A DNA stretch of 64,000 nucleotides from Dethiosulfatarculus sandiegensis (GCF_000931935.2 NZ_AZAC01000004.1:124001-188000); one strand, 5' to 3'; numbered from the stretch's first letter, positions 26,547 through 36,669 are shown. Made by a program: numbers and translations. Notes: generated from the letters alone by a model not told the origin.

Positions 26547-29216
26547 ATGAGCCAGAGGCGTTTTAAATATCAAAGAGAAGATTTTTCCGAGTTACCGGTG
26601 GAGTTGAATCACCTGACTATTTACCTGAAATTTTTCGAAGACCGGGTTGAGGCCCGCAACTGCCTGGAGATGACCAGCCTTGAGGACCTTTCCGGCCTTG
26701 AGCTGGATGCCAGGGAACTTACCATTCACCAGGTGCGCATGGTGAATGGGCCGGATGATGAGCAAGGGCAGGAGCTTAAGTACAATTATCGTGAAGATGA
26801 AAATAAACTTGAAATTATCCTGCCCGGAACTCTGAGAAAACAGGAAAGTTTTTTTATAGAGACCCAGACCACCTGCATTCCTTCGGATCATATCCTGGAG
26901 GGCATATACCGGGATGTTGGGCCGGAGGGCGCTCCCCAGCAATTTATAAGCCAGTGCCAGCAATGGGGTTTTCAGCGGATTATGCCCATTTTGGATGATT
27001 GCCGGGCCAAATGCACCATGACCACCACTTTGGAAGGGGATGCGCGCTACACCCATCTCATTACCAACGGCAACATAGACCCGAAAAACAATCCCCTGGG
27101 CAAACCCGCGCCTTTGCCCGGTGATCCCAACCGCCAGGTGATCACTTTTCATAATCCCATCCCCATGGCGCCTTATCTTTTCCTGGCCGCGGCAGGCACC
27201 TGGGACGAGCTGGTGGATCAGGTGACTTATCCCTCGGGCAGAGCCGTGCGTCTTGAATACCTGGTTCCGGTGGGGCAGGTGGAACATGTGCGGGTTCCCA
27301 TGGAGATATTAAAGGAATCCGTACTGTGGGTGGAAAAAACCCAGGGCTATGAATACACAAACGACGTCTATCGCACCATCTGCATGACCAAGTCCAATTT
27401 CGGCGGCATGGAGAACATGGGCAACACCACCATCGTCACTGATGCGGCCCTGATAGATGAACACACCCTGGATGGTTTTGTGCAGTATGCCCATGCGGTT
27501 ATTGTGCATGAGTTTGAACACAACCAATGCGGCAGCGAAACCACCATGGAGACGCCTTTTGACGTATGGCTCAACGAGGCCTACACCGTGGATGTGGAAC
27601 GCCGCTTCATGGCCGGTCAGTTTGATCCCACCTACATGCGCTTAAACGAAGTGGACAGCATCAGGGACCCGCTTTTGGGCCCCCTGGCCATGGAAGACAG
27701 CGGCCATGTGGGCCTGATCGTGCGTCAGGGCTTTAACGACCCGGACGAGCTTATAGACGGTGTGACCTATGTCAAGGCCGCCGAGGTGATCAATATGCTG
27801 CGCCTGATCCTTGGGCCTGAAACCTTTAATAGAGGCAAGGATCTTTATTTTTCCCGCTATAAAAATACAAACGCCAACAGTGAGGACTTTTTCCAATGCT
27901 TTGAAGAGGTTTCGGGGCGCTCCCTTGAACAGTTCAAACGGAATTGGCTCCATGTCATCGGCTATCCCAGGGTTAAGGCCTCGGAAAAATACGATCCTGC
28001 TACAAAAAGCTTCAGCGTTGATTTCAGGCAGGATGCGCCCGAAGGGGTTGACGCCTTTTGCCTGCCCATAAAACTGGCCCTGGTGGATCAAAAGGGCGGG
28101 GATATTGCCGGTACTGACCGCGTTTTTGAACTTAACCAAAAACAGGCCCGGTTGACTTTTGAAAATATTTCGGAAAAACCGGCCTTTGCCTCGCTGAACC
28201 GGGATTATTCCTTTTACGGGGCCTTGGAAAGCTCCGCCTCGGCACCCGAGGAGTTGATAAAAAGGGTGCGTTTGGATCCAAACGACTTTAATCGGGTGGA
28301 GGCCATGCGCGCCTTGACCGACCTGGAGCGCAGCAAATTGATCCAGGACCCCGAAGCAGAGGTTGACCCTCATTGGCTGGAGGTCTATGGCGAACTTTTG
28401 GGTGACAGGGGAGTGGCCCCTTCCTTAAAGGCCTATTTCCTGCGCATTGAAGAGCAGCCTCTCAACCGCGACTTCAGGACCTGGTATCCGGAGCAGGTGG
28501 CGGCCAGGGATCGGCTTTTGGAATGCATTAATAATGCTTTTCGGGTGGAATTACTCGAAGCCTTCAACGGCCTGAACACCTATTACCTGGGGAATACACC
28601 TAAGGCGGGCATGGAAGAGCGCATGCTTAAAGCGGTGTTGCTGAACTTGATTGTCCGGGTGGATGACGAACAAACCCATGAGCTGATACTTGACCACCTG
28701 CGCGCCGCCACCACCGCCACAGACCGGGTCTCCGCCTTAAGCGCCTTAAACCGCACTTCCTGCCCCAAGAGAAGGGATGTGCTGGAAAAGGTGTATCAGA
28801 ACTGGAAAGACAACTTGAGTGGATATGCCAACTACCTGAGGGTGGTGGCCGGAGGCTGGCAGCCGGATGTATATGAAATGATAGACCGGGAACGTGAAAG
28901 ACCCACTTTTAATGTTAATCAGCCTGCCTGGTGCCGGGCCCTTTACACCCCCATGGCCTTTAACAACAGGATGCTTTGGACGGAAAAGGGAGTTGACTGG
29001 CTCACCTGCCGGATAATTGATTTGGCTTCCATTAACCCGGTGACAACCAGCCGTCTGTTAAACGCCTTTCAACAGGTCTGCGACCTGCGCCAGCCCTGGA
29101 AAGACATGACCTGCCGCTGCCTTGAAAATATAGTGGACAATGTCTCGGAAAAGGCCTCACCCACTGTCCATGGCCAGGCCAAGATGTATCTGGATGCCGT
29201 GAAAAAGAACGGATAA
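26547..29216 (+). CDS. pepN: Aminopeptidase N (M1 family, E. coli PepN type)
   Basis: A zinc metalloaminopeptidase of about 889 residues. The substrate-anchoring motif GGMEN is at 286-290 and the zinc site HEFEH at 321-325 with the third ligand Glu344 (VWLNEAYT). The C-terminal half carries the Ig-like and helical-repeat domains of the PepN type (LDPNDFNRVEAMRALTDLER). The ATG at 26547 has GGATGGGG upstream and begins like family members (SQRRFKYQREDF); a longer in-frame reading from 26409 is not supported. Stands alone, closed by a hairpin. Confidence 0.95.
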   Translation: MSQRRFKYQREDFSELPVELNHLTIYLKFFEDRVEARNCLEMTSLEDLSGLELDARELTIHQVRMVNGPDDEQGQELKYNYREDENKLEIILPGTLRKQESFFIETQTTCIPSDHILEGIYRDVGPEGAPQQFISQCQQWGFQRIMPILDDCRAKCTMTTTLEGDARYTHLITNGNIDPKNNPLGKPAPLPGDPNRQVITFHNPIPMAPYLFLAAAGTWDELVDQVTYPSGRAVRLEYLVPVGQVEHVRVPMEILKESVLWVEKTQGYEYTNDVYRTICMTKSNFGGMENMGNTTIVTDAALIDEHTLDGFVQYAHAVIVHEFEHNQCGSETTMETPFDVWLNEAYTVDVERRFMAGQFDPTYMRLNEVDSIRDPLLGPLAMEDSGHVGLIVRQGFNDPDELIDGVTYVKAAEVINMLRLILGPETFNRGKDLYFSRYKNTNANSEDFFQCFEEVSGRSLEQFKRNWLHVIGYPRVKASEKYDPATKSFSVDFRQDAPEGVDAFCLPIKLALVDQKGGDIAGTDRVFELNQKQARLTFENISEKPAFASLNRDYSFYGALESSASAPEELIKRVRLDPNDFNRVEAMRALTDLERSKLIQDPEAEVDPHWLEVYGELLGDRGVAPSLKAYFLRIEEQPLNRDFRTWYPEQVAARDRLLECINNAFRVELLEAFNGLNTYYLGNTPKAGMEERMLKAVLLNLIVRVDDEQTHELILDHLRAATTATDRVSALSALNRTSCPKRRDVLEKVYQNWKDNLSGYANYLRVVAGGWQPDVYEMIDRERERPTFNVNQPAWCRALYTPMAFNNRMLWTEKGVDWLTCRIIDLASINPVTTSRLLNAFQQVCDLRQPWKDMTCRCLENIVDNVSEKASPTVHGQAKMYLDAVKKNG

Positions 29217-29232
29217 GGAGCTTTCTAGTTCT

Positions 29233-29264
29233 CCGGACCGGTCCTCCTAAAGGGGCCGGTCCGG
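29233..29264 (+). terminator. Hairpin after pepN
   Basis: CCGGACCGGTCC pairs with GGGCCGGTCCGG over 12 bases (one G-T pair) around a short loop, 17 bases after the pepN stop. There is no T tract, so it may act as a 3' stabiliser or a factor-assisted terminator. The remaining ~210 bases before ntrY hold no visible gene. Confidence 0.5.
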
Positions 29265-29476
29265 GCGCTTATGTCTTGCGGGCAGCTTTCAGCTCCCGTA
29301 ACATAGCCATTATCTATGAAAAGCCGGACCGGCGTATAGCGGTGTCTTAAACTGTTCTTTACTCAGGCACCCAGTTAGAGCCGGCTTTTTCCGGATTCGG
29401 GTGGAACCTGGTATATTCATTACGGGTGTGTTTGTTTGAAACCACCGGCCCTTAACCTTCATCAGTTGAGCGAGAA

Positions 29477-31738
29477 GTGTCTGCGCGGGATTCCCAAGAG
29501 CTGACCAAGGAGCTGCGCCGCCGCAAAAGGGAAAGGATCATTATCCTTATTACCCTGGTGGCCGTGGCGGCTATCACCTACCTGGAGACCAGGGTGACAG
29601 ACCTGGGTGTGGAGTTGCCCTTAAGCTCCTCACTCATGCTCTTTGCCCTTATCAACTTAAACGCGCTGTTGCTCTTGTTGCTCATCTTTCTGGTTTTCAG
29701 AAACCTGGTAAAGCTGATGATGGAGAGGCGAAAAGGTGTGATGGGGTCACACCTGCGCACCAAGCTGGTGGTGGCGTTTGTGATTCTCTCCCTGGCCCCC
29801 ACAGGCCTACTTTTCTTTGCCGCCTATCAGTTCGTGGGCACCTCCATGGAGTATTGGTTCAGCGCCCAGGTGGAGACCTCTTTGTTTGACGCGCTGGAGA
29901 TCTCAGACGCCTATCGCAATATGATCAAGACCAGTAACGCCCATTTTGCAGAGACCATGGCCAAGGATATTGAGTCCCGGCGTTTCCGGCTTAATAATTC
30001 CACTGATCGATTAGAGAAGATAGTGGAATACCGCAGAAGGAGATTTGACCTGACCGCGGTGCGTATATTCAATCCGGAGTTGAAGGAAATAGTCACGGCC
30101 ACCCAAAGCGGCACCCACATCCGGCATTTACAGGCCTTTCATCTGGACCTGGTAAAAAGGGCCATAACCACGGGCAAGCCCTTCAGCGAGATGCAGGATG
30201 CCCCCACCGGTGACTTTGTGGCCGGGGTGCATCCCATATTCAGGGGTAAAAGCGTGATAGGCGCAGTGGCGGTTTTCACCCTTTTGCCGAGAAATTCCCT
30301 GGCCCGCTCCCGGGCCATTGCCAAGGGCCTGGAGGGATACCGCCAGCTCAAGGCCTTTAAACAGCCCATAAAGACCAATCAATATGTAACCCTTTCCATT
30401 GTCACCCTGCTCATTATCTTTGCGGCCACCTGGTTTGGCTTTCATCTGGCCAAGACCATCACGGTGCCTTTGCAGGAACTGGCCGTGGGCACTCAAAGGG
30501 TGGCGGAAGGGGATTATGACTTTTCCATCAGCTCCAATCTGGGATCTGATGAAATGGGGGCCCTGGTCAGTTCCTTCAACCGCATGACAGCGGACTTGAA
30601 GACCAGCAAGGCCCGTTTGGAAGAGGCCCACAAGGAGATGCAGCGCACCAGCCTGGAGATGAACAGAAGGCGGCGCTACATGGAGATTGTGCTCAGCAAT
30701 GTGGCGGCCGGGGTTATTTCCCTGGATTCCATGGGGCGTATAACCACCTTTAACCAGTCCGCGGTCAGGCTGCTTAAGGTGGAGAGTGAGCTGGTGGTGG
30801 GCAAGCATTGGCGCAAGCTCCTGGAGGGCGAGCACCTGGATATGGCCGAAAGGCTTTTGATGGGGCTTTTGCCCGGGTCCAAGGCCTCGGTCAGCAAGCA
30901 GGTGCGGCTCAAGCTTGGCGGAGAATTCCTCACCCTTATGGTGCATATAGGTTTTATGCAGGATGATGCGGGCAAGGATCTGGGCATGGTTGTGGTCTTT
31001 GAAGACTTGACCGAACTGGAAAAGGCCCAGCGCATGGCGGCCTGGCGTGAAGTGGCGCGGCGCATTGCCCATGAGGTTAAAAATCCGCTCACCCCCATTA
31101 AACTTTCGGCCCAGCGTCTGGTGCGGCGCTATACCAAGGTGCTTGGAGAAGACGAGGCGGTCTTTAAGGAATGCACCCGCACTATAATTGACCAGGTCGA
31201 TGAGCTGCAACGGCTGGTAAGCGAGTTTTCGACCTTTGCCCGCCTGCCGGCCTCCCGGCTGGAGCCGGGTGACATTGTGGCTATCAGCGAAAAGGCCATC
31301 TCCCTTTTCAGGGGAGGGCGCCCGGATATCTCCTTTGAGCTGGAATGCGAGGATTCCATCCCTGTTTTTGACTTGGATAAGGAGCAGATGTCCAGGGTTT
31401 TGATCAACCTTTTGGAAAACGCGGTGGCCGCGGTAGAGGACGTGGAGCAGCCAAAGCAGATTACGGTTCGCCTGACCTATGACGATATTCTCAAGATAGT
31501 GCGCCTGGAGGTGGAGGACACCGGCCCGGGGGTGCCGCCCAAAGACCGCATCAGGCTTTTTGAACCTTACTTTTCCACCAAACGGGGCGGAACCGGCCTG
31601 GGACTGGCCATTGTCAGCACCATTGTGGCGGATCATAACGGATACGTGCGGGTGCAGGACAATCAACCCAGGGGGGCCAGAATAATTGTTGAGTTGCCTG
31701 CCGGCCGACAGCGAAGGGGAATTCTGGAGGCATTATGA
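29477..31738 (+). CDS. ntrY: Membrane sensor histidine kinase NtrY
   Basis: A 753-residue nitrogen- or redox-linked sensor kinase. Two or three helices lie in the first 110 residues, then a periplasmic domain to ~300, another helix, a HAMP domain (ITVPLQELAVGTQRVAEGDY), a PAS domain (SNVAAGVISLDSMGRITTFN) and the kinase core with His532 in RRIAHEVKNPLTPIK. The ATPase boxes are LINLLENAVAAV and DTGPGVPPKDRIRLFEPYFS. GTG start. It overlaps ntrX by four bases. NtrYX acts as a two-component system; in sulfate reducers the stimulus is not known. Confidence 0.92.
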   Translation: MSARDSQELTKELRRRKRERIIILITLVAVAAITYLETRVTDLGVELPLSSSLMLFALINLNALLLLLLIFLVFRNLVKLMMERRKGVMGSHLRTKLVVAFVILSLAPTGLLFFAAYQFVGTSMEYWFSAQVETSLFDALEISDAYRNMIKTSNAHFAETMAKDIESRRFRLNNSTDRLEKIVEYRRRRFDLTAVRIFNPELKEIVTATQSGTHIRHLQAFHLDLVKRAITTGKPFSEMQDAPTGDFVAGVHPIFRGKSVIGAVAVFTLLPRNSLARSRAIAKGLEGYRQLKAFKQPIKTNQYVTLSIVTLLIIFAATWFGFHLAKTITVPLQELAVGTQRVAEGDYDFSISSNLGSDEMGALVSSFNRMTADLKTSKARLEEAHKEMQRTSLEMNRRRRYMEIVLSNVAAGVISLDSMGRITTFNQSAVRLLKVESELVVGKHWRKLLEGEHLDMAERLLMGLLPGSKASVSKQVRLKLGGEFLTLMVHIGFMQDDAGKDLGMVVVFEDLTELEKAQRMAAWREVARRIAHEVKNPLTPIKLSAQRLVRRYTKVLGEDEAVFKECTRTIIDQVDELQRLVSEFSTFARLPASRLEPGDIVAISEKAISLFRGGRPDISFELECEDSIPVFDLDKEQMSRVLINLLENAVAAVEDVEQPKQITVRLTYDDILKIVRLEVEDTGPGVPPKDRIRLFEPYFSTKRGGTGLGLAIVSTIVADHNGYVRVQDNQPRGARIIVELPAGRQRRGILEAL

Positions 31739-33105
31739 CCGGACACGTCATGATAGTTGACGACGAAAAAATGATATGCCAGTCCTTGAGGGGCATCCTG
31801 GAGGACGAGGGATACGAAGTTTCCTCTGCCTATGACGGACCGAGCGCCCTGGAAAAGATCCGGGAAGAGAGCCCGGAGATGGTGCTGTTGGATATCTGGA
31901 TGCCCGAGATGGATGGGCTGGAGGTTCTGAAAAGGCTCAAGCAGGACCGGCCCAATCTGCCGGTGGTGATGATCTCGGGCCACGGTTCCGTGGAGTCGGC
32001 GGTCACCTCAACCAAGCTGGGAGCTTTTGATTTTATTGAAAAGCCCCTGGATGCGGACAAGATCCTTTTGGCTGTTAGAAACGGCCTTGAAATGGGGCGG
32101 TTGGCAGAGCAGAACCGGCTTTTGCGGGCCAAACAGGAACCGCCCGCCATCAGCGGATCCAGCCCGGCCATAGAAAGTATTCGCCAGGCCATATCCAGGG
32201 TGGCCCCGACGGATTCCTGGATTTTGATTACCGGTGAAAACGGAACCGGCAAGGAACTGGTGGCCCACGCGGTTCATCGGGGCAGTGCCAGATCCACCTA
32301 CGCCTTTGTGGATGTGAATTGTGCCGCCATACCTGAAGACCTTATAGAAACCGAACTTTTCGGTCATGAAAAGGGGGCCTTCACCGGGGCCGGAGTGCGC
32401 AAGAGAGGCAAGTTCGACCTGGCCGACCAGGGGACCCTTTTTCTGGACGAAATAGCGGATATGAGCCTGCGCACCCAGGCCAAAATTTTAAGGATTTTAC
32501 AGGAGCAGCGTTTTGAGAGGGTGGGCGGCACCTCAACCATATCTGTTGATGTAAGGGTTTTGGCCGCCACCAACAAGGACCTGCCCAAGGAGATAGAAGC
32601 CGGGCGTTTTCGGGAGGACCTTTTTTACCGCTTGAATGTGATTCCCATTCATGTCCCTCCGCTGAGGGAAAGGATGGAAGACATACCCTGCTTGGTGAAG
32701 GAGTTTTTGCGTGATATCGCGACCCGCTCCCATCAGGAGCCCAAGGAGTTTTCGCCCGGCGCCCTGGAGGCCTTGAAACAGCAGGCCTGGCCCGGCAATG
32801 TGCGGGAACTCAAGAACCTGGTGGAAAGGCTGGTTATTCTTTGCCCTTCCGAGGTGATAACAGCCGAGGATCTGCCCGAGACCTTAGGCGGCAAGAAAAA
32901 AAGCTCCAGCCGCTATGACCAGGCCCTTGGTGTGGATGGGTTTAAAGAGGCCAAGGCGCTTTTTGAGCGGATTTACCTGGAAGAAAAGCTTAATCAATAC
33001 CAGGGCAATGTAAGCCAGACCGCCGAGGCCATTGGGCTTGAAAGGTCTCATCTGCATAAGAAACTTAAGTCCATGGAAATACAAGTGGCCAAAAACGGCT
33101 CCTGA
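31735..33105 (+). CDS. ntrX: Sigma54-dependent response regulator NtrX
   Basis: A 456-residue activator with receiver domain (Asp53 in LLDIWMPEMDG), AAA+ domain (Walker A GENGTGKE at 167-174; Walker B-like TLFLDEIADM) and a C-terminal Fis-type helix-turn-helix (NVSQTAEAIGLERSHLHKKL). The sigma54-contact loop GAFTGA is intact at 214-219, so it can activate sigma54 promoters, unlike some NtrX homologues. It is translationally coupled to ntrY. No sigma54 promoter was seen in this window, so targets lie elsewhere. Confidence 0.93.
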   Translation: MTGHVMIVDDEKMICQSLRGILEDEGYEVSSAYDGPSALEKIREESPEMVLLDIWMPEMDGLEVLKRLKQDRPNLPVVMISGHGSVESAVTSTKLGAFDFIEKPLDADKILLAVRNGLEMGRLAEQNRLLRAKQEPPAISGSSPAIESIRQAISRVAPTDSWILITGENGTGKELVAHAVHRGSARSTYAFVDVNCAAIPEDLIETELFGHEKGAFTGAGVRKRGKFDLADQGTLFLDEIADMSLRTQAKILRILQEQRFERVGGTSTISVDVRVLAATNKDLPKEIEAGRFREDLFYRLNVIPIHVPPLRERMEDIPCLVKEFLRDIATRSHQEPKEFSPGALEALKQQAWPGNVRELKNLVERLVILCPSEVITAEDLPETLGGKKKSSSRYDQALGVDGFKEAKALFERIYLEEKLNQYQGNVSQTAEAIGLERSHLHKKLKSMEIQVAKNGS

Positions 33106-33674
33106 CAAAGGGACAACCGGTCGGCCCAGGGGAAGCGATGGAAGAAGCAGGCGTTGGGGCCAAGGGGCTTGCAATTGGAAAAAATATCCATTGCCCCTTT
33201 GAACCTTATGAAATGTCTTTATCTGGGCAGGAGTGAGGACATTTTTACAAACCTTTTGAACGCGGTTTGCAGTTGCGTTGCCTGTTTCCTCCCCCCATCG
33301 CTTTCCCTGATCACCGGTTGTAAATTAAGTCCTGAATGAGGTCGCCTTTTCTTTTTGATCGAAGAATAGATGATAAACAGCTTTTGTATATTTTTTAGAT
33401 AAAAAAATATGATATTCCGGCCTGTTAAATAACTTCCTCCTCAAGACCCTGGCTTGACGGTTTTTCCTTTATTTGTTGGATGCACGGCGCTAAAAAAAAT
33501 TTTTTTTTCGCCCAAGCGCGCCGCACCCGATTCTTCGGCTTTTTCCCCTGGACTTCACAAAACGCGATCTTAAGGGCCCCCGAAAAACCGCGGGTTTTTG
33601 GGGCGCCATGTGTTCCCCGGCCGGAACCTTTGGGGAAAAGGCTCCGGCCGGGGAGGGTCAGGATAGGAGCTTGA
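33106..33674. other. Intergenic gap between ntrX and porB
   Basis: About 570 bases between convergent genes with no convincing reading frame. The part at 33350-33500 is AT-rich. The right end holds a strong hairpin belonging to the por operon. Confidence 0.55.
33615..33653 (-). terminator. GC-rich hairpin after the por operon
   Basis: CCCCGGCCGGA and TCCGGCCGGGG form a perfect 11-base stem, extended inside by CCTT/AAGG, 22 bases beyond the porB stop. On the minus strand no T tract follows, so termination strength is uncertain. Confidence 0.55.
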
Positions 33675-34622
33675 TTAGTCTTCTTTACCGGCCAGCCAGT
33701 TCAACTCGGCAAAGCGCTGGTCCACTGAAGCCTGCAGGAAGTCTATTTCCTGCTGCTTCAGGTGCTTGAAGCGGCCCTGCATTTTCAGGTATTCCTCTAT
33801 GGGCTTGGCCTTTTTGGCCTGACGGGAGAGCACATACTTGCCGTCGATTACCTCATAGAGTGGGAAAACCCGAGTGTCCACGGCCATTTTGGCAACCTTC
33901 ACCGCATATTGGGTGGGCATGCGCCAGCCGGTGGGGCAAGGGGACAGGACATGGATAAAGGCCGGTCCCGGAGTGTTGACCGCTCTTCTCACCTTGTTCA
34001 TAAGGTCAATGTGCCCGGCCGGGGTGGCTGTAGCCACATAGGGAATTTTGTGGGCGGCCACAATGGCGGCCAGGTCTTTTTTGTGGCCTTCCTTGCCGTT
34101 TTTCGCCATTTCACCCAAGGGAGTGGTGGTGGTCCAGGCGCCTTCCGGAGTGGCGGAGGAACGCTGGATGCCCGTGTTCATGTAAGCTTCGTTGTCAAAG
34201 CAGACATAGGTGAAGTTGTGACCCCTCTCCAGGGCTCCGGAAAGGGACTGGAAACCAATGTCCGCGGTTCCGCCGTCGCCGCCGATGGCCACGATTTTTG
34301 TTTCGTTATTTTTCAACCTGCCTTTATCGAACATGGCCTTGCGCGCGGCTTCCACACCGGAGGCCACTGCGCTGGCGTTTTCAAAGGCAGTGTGCAGCCA
34401 AGGCACCTCCCAGGCGGTCTGGGGATAAGGGGTGGTGACCACCTCCATGCAGCCTGTTGCGCTGACCACGATCACATCGGGGCCCACGGCTTTGAAGACC
34501 AAACGCATGGCCAGCATCTCGGCGCAGCCCTGGCAGGCCCTGTGTCCGCTGGCCAAGGCCTCGAACTTGGGCAGGTTCTTGGGGGTTATTTTTTCAAAAG
34601 CACAAGCTTGTTCTGCACTCAT
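33675..34622 (-). CDS. porB: Pyruvate:ferredoxin oxidoreductase, beta subunit
   Basis: A 315-residue thiamine-diphosphate-binding subunit of 2-oxoacid:ferredoxin oxidoreductase. The TPP motif GDGGTADIGFQSLSGALERG and DNEAYMNTG are present. Conserved cysteines ACQGCAE, SATGCMEV and LSPCPTGW are those that hold a 4Fe-4S cluster. The sequence fits pyruvate-specific members rather than 2-oxoglutarate ones, on family resemblance. It overlaps porA by four bases and is the last gene of porGD-porA-porB. Confidence 0.93.
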   Translation of the reverse strand: MSAEQACAFEKITPKNLPKFEALASGHRACQGCAEMLAMRLVFKAVGPDVIVVSATGCMEVVTTPYPQTAWEVPWLHTAFENASAVASGVEAARKAMFDKGRLKNNETKIVAIGGDGGTADIGFQSLSGALERGHNFTYVCFDNEAYMNTGIQRSSATPEGAWTTTTPLGEMAKNGKEGHKKDLAAIVAAHKIPYVATATPAGHIDLMNKVRRAVNTPGPAFIHVLSPCPTGWRMPTQYAVKVAKMAVDTRVFPLYEVIDGKYVLSRQAKKAKPIEEYLKMQGRFKHLKQQEIDFLQASVDQRFAELNWLAGKED

Positions 34623-35791
34623 TTCAACCTCGCATCCAAGAAGGTGTAGGCCTCGTCCCCTTGGTTCTGGTCCAGGGCCCGAGAGGTCATCTCTTTAAAG
34701 ACCTTGCGGTTAAGTTCACGGCCGCCAAGACCGGCCACAAAATCCCTGATCACCGGGGCGTTATTGAATCCAAAGAAGGCGCTTCTCACCTCCATGCCCA
34801 CGGGGCCCCCCTGGCTGCCGGGAGAAAGGGCGCGGTCCAAAACCGCCACCACCTTGGCTCCGGAGACTGCCTGACGGAACTGATCCAAGGGGAAGGGACG
34901 CCACATGCGGATGCTGACCTGCCCCACCTTGACGCCTGTTTCGCGCATTTCGTCCACTGCGGTGCGGGCGGTCTCACCGGCCGAGCCCATGGTCACCAGG
35001 ATCACTTCTGCGTCTTCGGTGCGATAGGTCTCTACTGCCTTGTACTCGCGACCGAATTTCTGGTTGTATTCATCGGCCACGGCCTCGAACACCTTGGCCG
35101 CTTTTCCCATGGCGTCTTCCTGGGCCATCTTGACTTCTGTGTAGGCGTTCTGGGTGGCAAATCCGCCGATGCTGCGGGGATTTTCCGGATCCAGCATACG
35201 GAACGGGTCCATGGGAGGCAAGAAGGAGTCGACCTCTTCCTTGTTGAGCATGCTCACCGGCTCGATCACATGGGAAAGGGTGAATCCGTCCATGTTGACC
35301 ATCACCGGCAGGAGCACCTTGTGGTCTTCGGCCACTTTAAAGGACATCAGGGTGAGGTCAAAGACCTCCTGACCGTTTTCAGCAAAGAGTTGCACCCAGC
35401 CGGTGTCCCTTTGGGGCATGATATCCGAATGGTCGGCCCAGATGTTGATCGGCGCGGATAAGGCCCGGTTGGCCACAACCATGACAATGGGGAGCCTCAT
35501 GCTGGAAGGCAGATACAGGATTTCATGCATCAAGGCCAGGCCCTGGGAGGCGGTGGCCGTGAAGGTGCGGCTGCCCGCAGCGGAAGCTCCCACACAGGCG
35601 CTCATGGCGGAATGCTCGCTCTCGACCGCCACATACTGGGCCTTGAGTGCGCCTTCAGCCACCAGTTCGGCCAGATGCTCGACCACGTGGGTCTGGGGGG
35701 TGATGGGGTAGGCGGCCACCACGTCTACATTGGCCAGGGAAACGGCCTCGGCCGCTGCCAGCGAAACTTCAATTCCAATGGGTTTGTTCAT
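34619..35791 (-). CDS. porA: Pyruvate:ferredoxin oxidoreductase, alpha subunit
   Basis: A 390-residue subunit with the pyrimidine-binding half of the TPP site. Family motifs include AAYPITPQTHVVEHLAELV, AVESEHSAMSACVGASAAG and SQGLALMHEILYLPSSMRLP. The transketolase C-terminal-like domain covers ~255-370 (VILVTMGSAGETARTAVDE). With porB and porGD it should oxidise pyruvate to acetyl-CoA and reduce ferredoxin in the cytoplasm, central to carbon flow in sulfate reducers. Two bases separate it from porGD. Confidence 0.93.
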   Translation of the reverse strand: MNKPIGIEVSLAAAEAVSLANVDVVAAYPITPQTHVVEHLAELVAEGALKAQYVAVESEHSAMSACVGASAAGSRTFTATASQGLALMHEILYLPSSMRLPIVMVVANRALSAPINIWADHSDIMPQRDTGWVQLFAENGQEVFDLTLMSFKVAEDHKVLLPVMVNMDGFTLSHVIEPVSMLNKEEVDSFLPPMDPFRMLDPENPRSIGGFATQNAYTEVKMAQEDAMGKAAKVFEAVADEYNQKFGREYKAVETYRTEDAEVILVTMGSAGETARTAVDEMRETGVKVGQVSIRMWRPFPLDQFRQAVSGAKVVAVLDRALSPGSQGGPVGMEVRSAFFGFNNAPVIRDFVAGLGGRELNRKVFKEMTSRALDQNQGDEAYTFLDARLK

Positions 35792-35793
35792 TT

Positions 35794-36669
35794 TTATTCA
35801 GCCTCCATGACGATGGCCCCGGCCGGGCATTGTTCGGCGCAGATGCCGCAACCCTTGCAGTAGCGCTCATCCCAGTCAAAGAAACCTTCTTCGTTTTCAT
35901 TAAAGGCCATGTCCGGGCAGACCACCCAGCAGATTCCGCATTTGACGCATTTGTCTTTGTTGATCACCGGGCGTCCGGCCGTGCGCCAGTTGCCGGTTAG
36001 AAATTCGCGGCTGTTGCCGGGGTGGGGGACCTCTGCGCCGATTTCCATTTCCTGGAAGGGGTGGAGTGCTTCGATCACAAAGCCCTCGTCCTCGGGCTGG
36101 TCATAGGCGTCCGCATTGAGAGCTTCGGCCTGGCTACAACGCTGATGGGCCAGACCCATGGCCTTTATGTTCTTGGCGGCCAGTTTGCCGAAACGGTTTT
36201 CCAGGGGAGTGTTCAGGGCATCAAGCTCACACAAGCCGGTGGCCTTGATAAGGGACCCGATGATGGCCGTGTTGGTGATCGGCACACCCAGGGCCTCCAT
36301 GGCGATGCCCGAGGCGTCCACCAGGGTCAGGTTGTATTTTTCATTCAAATCTTTAAGCTCGCTGAGCTTATCGGGCGGCAGGTTTACAATCAGGGTTCCG
36401 CCGGGCCTCATACCGTGGGTTACATCCACGATTCCCAAAAGGGTGGGATCCAACACCACAACCACATCCGGGGTGTCGACTCTTTCCCGTAAGGCAATGG
36501 GAGTGTCCGAGACCCTGAGGAAAGCGGTAACCGGTGCGCCGCGGCGTTCCGGTCCAAAGCTGGGGAAGCCTTGGGCATATTTACCCTCGGCAATAGCGGC
36601 CTGGGCCACCAGTTCGGCTGCGGTCACAGCCCCCTGTCCGCCGCGGCCATGAAGTCTCACTTCGATCAT
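35794..36669 (-). CDS. porGD: Pyruvate:ferredoxin oxidoreductase, fused gamma-delta subunit
   Basis: A 291-residue fusion. Residues ~1-180 are the gamma domain (IEVRLHGRGGQGAVTAAELV, the family signature). The C-terminal ~60 residues are a two-cluster ferredoxin (delta) with CVKCGICWVVCPDMAF and CKGCGICAEQCPAGAI. In many archaea gamma and delta are separate genes, so this is a domain fusion, seen also in some bacteria. First gene of the operon. The 180-base region upstream (36670-36850) has no strong promoter I can mark. Confidence 0.92.
   Translation of the reverse strand: MIEVRLHGRGGQGAVTAAELVAQAAIAEGKYAQGFPSFGPERRGAPVTAFLRVSDTPIALRERVDTPDVVVVLDPTLLGIVDVTHGMRPGGTLIVNLPPDKLSELKDLNEKYNLTLVDASGIAMEALGVPITNTAIIGSLIKATGLCELDALNTPLENRFGKLAAKNIKAMGLAHQRCSQAEALNADAYDQPEDEGFVIEALHPFQEMEIGAEVPHPGNSREFLTGNWRTAGRPVINKDKCVKCGICWVVCPDMAFNENEEGFFDWDERYCKGCGICAEQCPAGAIVMEAE

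Noticed and set aside
30128..31666. 512-residue open frame on the minus strand opposite ntrY
   Set aside because: It lies fully inside a clear NtrY gene, has His- and Gly-rich shadow composition and no domain or ribosome binding site; a by-product of codon bias.
33762..34649. 295-residue open frame on the plus strand opposite porB
   Set aside because: Fully antisense to a well-supported gene, with no recognisable motif.
36022..36652. Open frames opposite porGD
   Set aside because: Antisense shadows of a conserved gene with no family motifs.
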